Shown piece after piece: positions 3,668-5,364 of a DNA stretch of 5,364 nucleotides. Both the position numbers and the translations under genes were made by a program. The stretch comes from Thiomonas sp. (GTDB taxonomy: Bacteria > Pseudomonadota > Gammaproteobacteria > Burkholderiales > Burkholderiaceae_C). Under the pieces are notes generated by a model. That model had not been told where the DNA came from. It was given only the letters and a program-made list of their open reading frames with translations, and made no database searches. Location of the stretch: assembly GCA_027451915.1 (NCBI GenBank), contig DAIDHU010000463.1, positions 1 through 5,364 on the forward strand, given 5' to 3'. How positions within the stretch are numbered: position 1 is the stretch's first letter; each line of letters starts with the position of its first letter.

Positions 3668-5364
3668 TCACGGCGCCGCTTCGGGCTCCGGGGCCGCGGC
3701 CTCGGACGTGCCCAGGCGCTTGCGCATGGCCTGCAGGCGCGCCAGGGCCTGCGCGCGGCCGTCGGTCTTGGGCAGCTCGGCGCGCAACTCGGACAGGAAG
3801 CGGCTGGGCTCGTAGGTCCTGCCGCCGCGTCCGGCCGCGCGGCGCTTGCGGCAGTGGCTCAGGGTCAGGGTCTGGCGCGCGCGGGTCACGCCCACGTACA
3901 TCAGGCGCCGCTCCTCCTCCAGGCCGCTGTCGGTGAGCGGCCGCTCGTCGGTGTACATGGGCAGCAGCCCCTCGTCGCAACCCGCCAGCCACACGTGGGG
4001 CCACTCCAGGCCCTTGGCGGCGTGCAGCGTGGACAGGGTCACGGCGTCCTGCTGCTTGCCCCGCTCGGCCAGCTGGGTGATCAGCGCCACGGTCTGCGCG
4101 ATGCGCTTGAGCCCGACGTTGTCCTCCTGCGCCTTGCGCGCGATCCAGTCGCAGAAGTCGTTCACGTTGCTCAGGCGCTGGGTGGCCTCGCGCTCGTTGT
4201 CGGAGTTGTCGCGCAGGTAGGCTTCGAAACCGATGCTGTCCAGCAGCTCGCGCAGCAGTTCCCCGGCCGGAGCCGTGCGCTCGCGCCAGTCGATGTCATG
4301 CATCAGGCGCGCGAACTCGCGCAGCGAATCGGCCTGGCGCGCCCCGACCGCCGCCACCACGGCGTCGCGGAACAGCGCCTCGAACATCGAGACCTTCCAC
4401 TGGGACGCGAAGGCCCCCAGGCTCTTGAGCGTGGCCGCGCCGATGCCCCTCTTGGGGGTGCTGACCGCGCGCAGGAAGGCGGGGTCGTCGTCCGGGTTGG
4501 CCAGCAGGCGCAGGTAGGCGCACACGTCCTTGATCTCGGCGCGCTCGAAAAAGCTCTGACCTCCGCTGACCGAGTAGGGAATGTTGGCCCGCCGCAGCGC
4601 CTGCTCGATGGGGCGCGACTGGTGGTTGGCCCGGTACAGCACGGCCACGTCGGACCATTGGCAGCCGCGCCCGCCGCGCAGCGCCTGCAGCCGGGCGACG
4701 ATGCGCTCGGCCTCGTCCTCCTCGCTGTCGGCCTCGCGCACCTCCACCGGGTCTCCCTCGCCATGTTCGCTCCACAGGCGCTTGGGGTAGATCTTGGGGT
4801 TGGAGGCGATGACCGCGTTGGCGGCGCGCAGGATCGCGTTGGTGGAGCGGTAGTTCTGCTCCAGCTTGATGATCTCCAGGTTCGGATAGTCCTCCGGCAA
4901 GCGCCGCAGGTTGTCCAGCGTGGCTCCGCGCCAGCCATAGATGCTCTGGTCGTCGTCCCCCACGGCGGTGAAGCGCCCCTTGGCTCCCACCAACAGGCGC
5001 AGCAGCTGGTACTGGGCGTCGCTGGTGTCCTGGTATTCGTCCACCAGCACGTAGCGCAGGCGCTGGTTCCAGCGTTCACGCACCTCGTCGTGCTCGCGCA
5101 GCAGGCGCAGCGGAAGCACCATGAGGTCGTCGAAGTCCACGGCCTGATAGGCGTTGAGGGCCTCGTTGTAGCGCTCCCACACCTTCGCCACCTGCACGTC
5201 CTCGGGGTCGCGGGCCTGCGCGGCCGCCTGGCGCGGGTCCAGCAGCGCGCTTTTCCACTGGCTGATGCGCCAGGCCCAGGCGCGCGCCTGCTTGATCTCG
5301 GTGGTGCCGCCGGCCTCGCGCAGCAGCGAGGCCACGTCGTCGCTGTCCAGGATGGAGAACTGGG
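3668..5364 (-). CDS. rep: ATP-dependent DNA helicase Rep (SF1A), 5' end cut by window
   Basis: Rep is a 3'-to-5' DNA translocase that helps replication forks pass protein roadblocks and restart. About 564 residues are visible, ending at the stop at 3668-3670. The frame stays open to the window's right edge (..QFSILDSDDVASLL), so a start codon inside the window is not the real one; the GTG at 5333-5335 is internal. E. coli Rep is 673 residues, so roughly 110-130 N-terminal residues, including Walker A, lie outside. Visible motifs: II VDEYQD (5027-5044), III GDDDQSIYGWRG (4925-4960), IV EQNYRS (4844-4861), V TLSTLHAAKGLEW (about 4000-4036) and VI EEERRLMYVGVTRAR (3875-3919). ISQWKSALLDPRQAAA and NPDDDPAFLRAVSTPKRGIG match Rep better than UvrD or PcrA. 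The C-terminus ends in an Ala/Pro/Glu tail unlike the DnaB-contacting end of E. coli Rep. It is convergent with rsmI. Confidence 0.93.
   Translation of the reverse strand, partial: QFSILDSDDVASLLREAGGTTEIKQARAWAWRISQWKSALLDPRQAAAQARDPEDVQVAKVWERYNEALNAYQAVDFDDLMVLPLRLLREHDEVRERWNQRLRYVLVDEYQDTSDAQYQLLRLLVGAKGRFTAVGDDDQSIYGWRGATLDNLRRLPEDYPNLEIIKLEQNYRSTNAILRAANAVIASNPKIYPKRLWSEHGEGDPVEVREADSEEDEAERIVARLQALRGGRGCQWSDVAVLYRANHQSRPIEQALRRANIPYSVSGGQSFFERAEIKDVCAYLRLLANPDDDPAFLRAVSTPKRGIGAATLKSLGAFASQWKVSMFEALFRDAVVAAVGARQADSLREFARLMHDIDWRERTAPAGELLRELLDSIGFEAYLRDNSDNEREATQRLSNVNDFCDWIARKAQEDNVGLKRIAQTVALITQLAERGKQQDAVTLSTLHAAKGLEWPHVWLAGCDEGLLPMYTDERPLTDSGLEEERRLMYVGVTRARQTLTLSHCRKRRAAGRGGRTYEPSRFLSELRAELPKTDGRAQALARLQAMRKRLGTSEAAAPEPEAAP

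Noticed and set aside
2400..3815. Plus-strand open frame of about 471 codons overlapping rsmI and crossing into rep antisense
   Set aside because: Arg/Pro/Gly/Ala-rich shadow of rsmI in a shifted frame; no motifs.
4303..5079. Minus-strand frame of about 258 codons inside rep
   Set aside because: It is the +1-type shadow of the rep coding frame, dominated by Cys/Thr/Arg/Pro; the real frame carries all helicase motifs.
5333..5335. GTG as a start for the helicase
   Set aside because: The frame continues upstream with residues (FSILD) that align to internal Rep sequence, and motif I is still missing, so the gene starts beyond the window.

Overview
The window is a compact, very G+C-rich chromosomal segment with strongly GC-ending codons. 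It looks like a betaproteobacterium, most likely of the Burkholderiales. This rests on composition, on protein sequences that resemble but clearly differ from their E. coli counterparts, and on gene order. No rRNA, tRNA, mobile element, CRISPR array or phage gene is visible. All six genes are recognisable housekeeping or envelope genes.

Layout: (1) 1-516, minus strand, 3' truncated by the window edge: soluble inorganic pyrophosphatase (ppa). (2) 517-609: a 93 bp gap packed with overlapping GC-rich inverted repeats and a T run on the minus strand. (3) 610-1332, minus: a two-BON-domain outer-membrane lipoprotein of the DolP (YraP) family. (4) 1329-1928, minus, overlapping dolP by 4 bp (ATGA): a SIS-domain protein of the GmhA/DiaA family. 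(5) 1929-2028: a 100 bp gap with a near-perfect 22 bp palindrome. (6) 2029-2463, minus: YraN (UPF0102). (7) 2464-2505: a very short divergent intergenic region. (8) 2506-3519, plus: RsmI, the 16S rRNA C1402 2'-O-methyltransferase. (9) 3520-3667: a convergent intergenic region with a nested hairpin. (10) 3668-5364, minus, 5' truncated by the window edge: the Rep-type SF1A DNA helicase.

The central block is the betaproteobacterial form of the E. coli yraL(rsmI) / yraM(lpoA)-yraN-diaA-yraP(dolP) locus: rsmI is divergent from yraN-SIS-dolP, and no lpoA lies between them. The genes touch ribosome modification (RsmI), a predicted nuclease-fold protein of unknown role (YraN), sedoheptulose-7-phosphate isomerisation or DnaA-linked replication initiation (SIS protein), envelope integrity (DolP), pyrophosphate removal (Ppa) and replication-fork progression (Rep).

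I found no convincing new biological system. The observations most worth following up are: the SIS protein keeps a full GmhA metal site inside a DiaA-type neighbourhood; DolP has a Trp-to-Tyr change at a key membrane-contact position and an added C-terminal tail; the dolP-ppa gap has mutually exclusive hairpins; and the best Shine-Dalgarno upstream of yraN is ideally spaced for an out-of-frame ATG.
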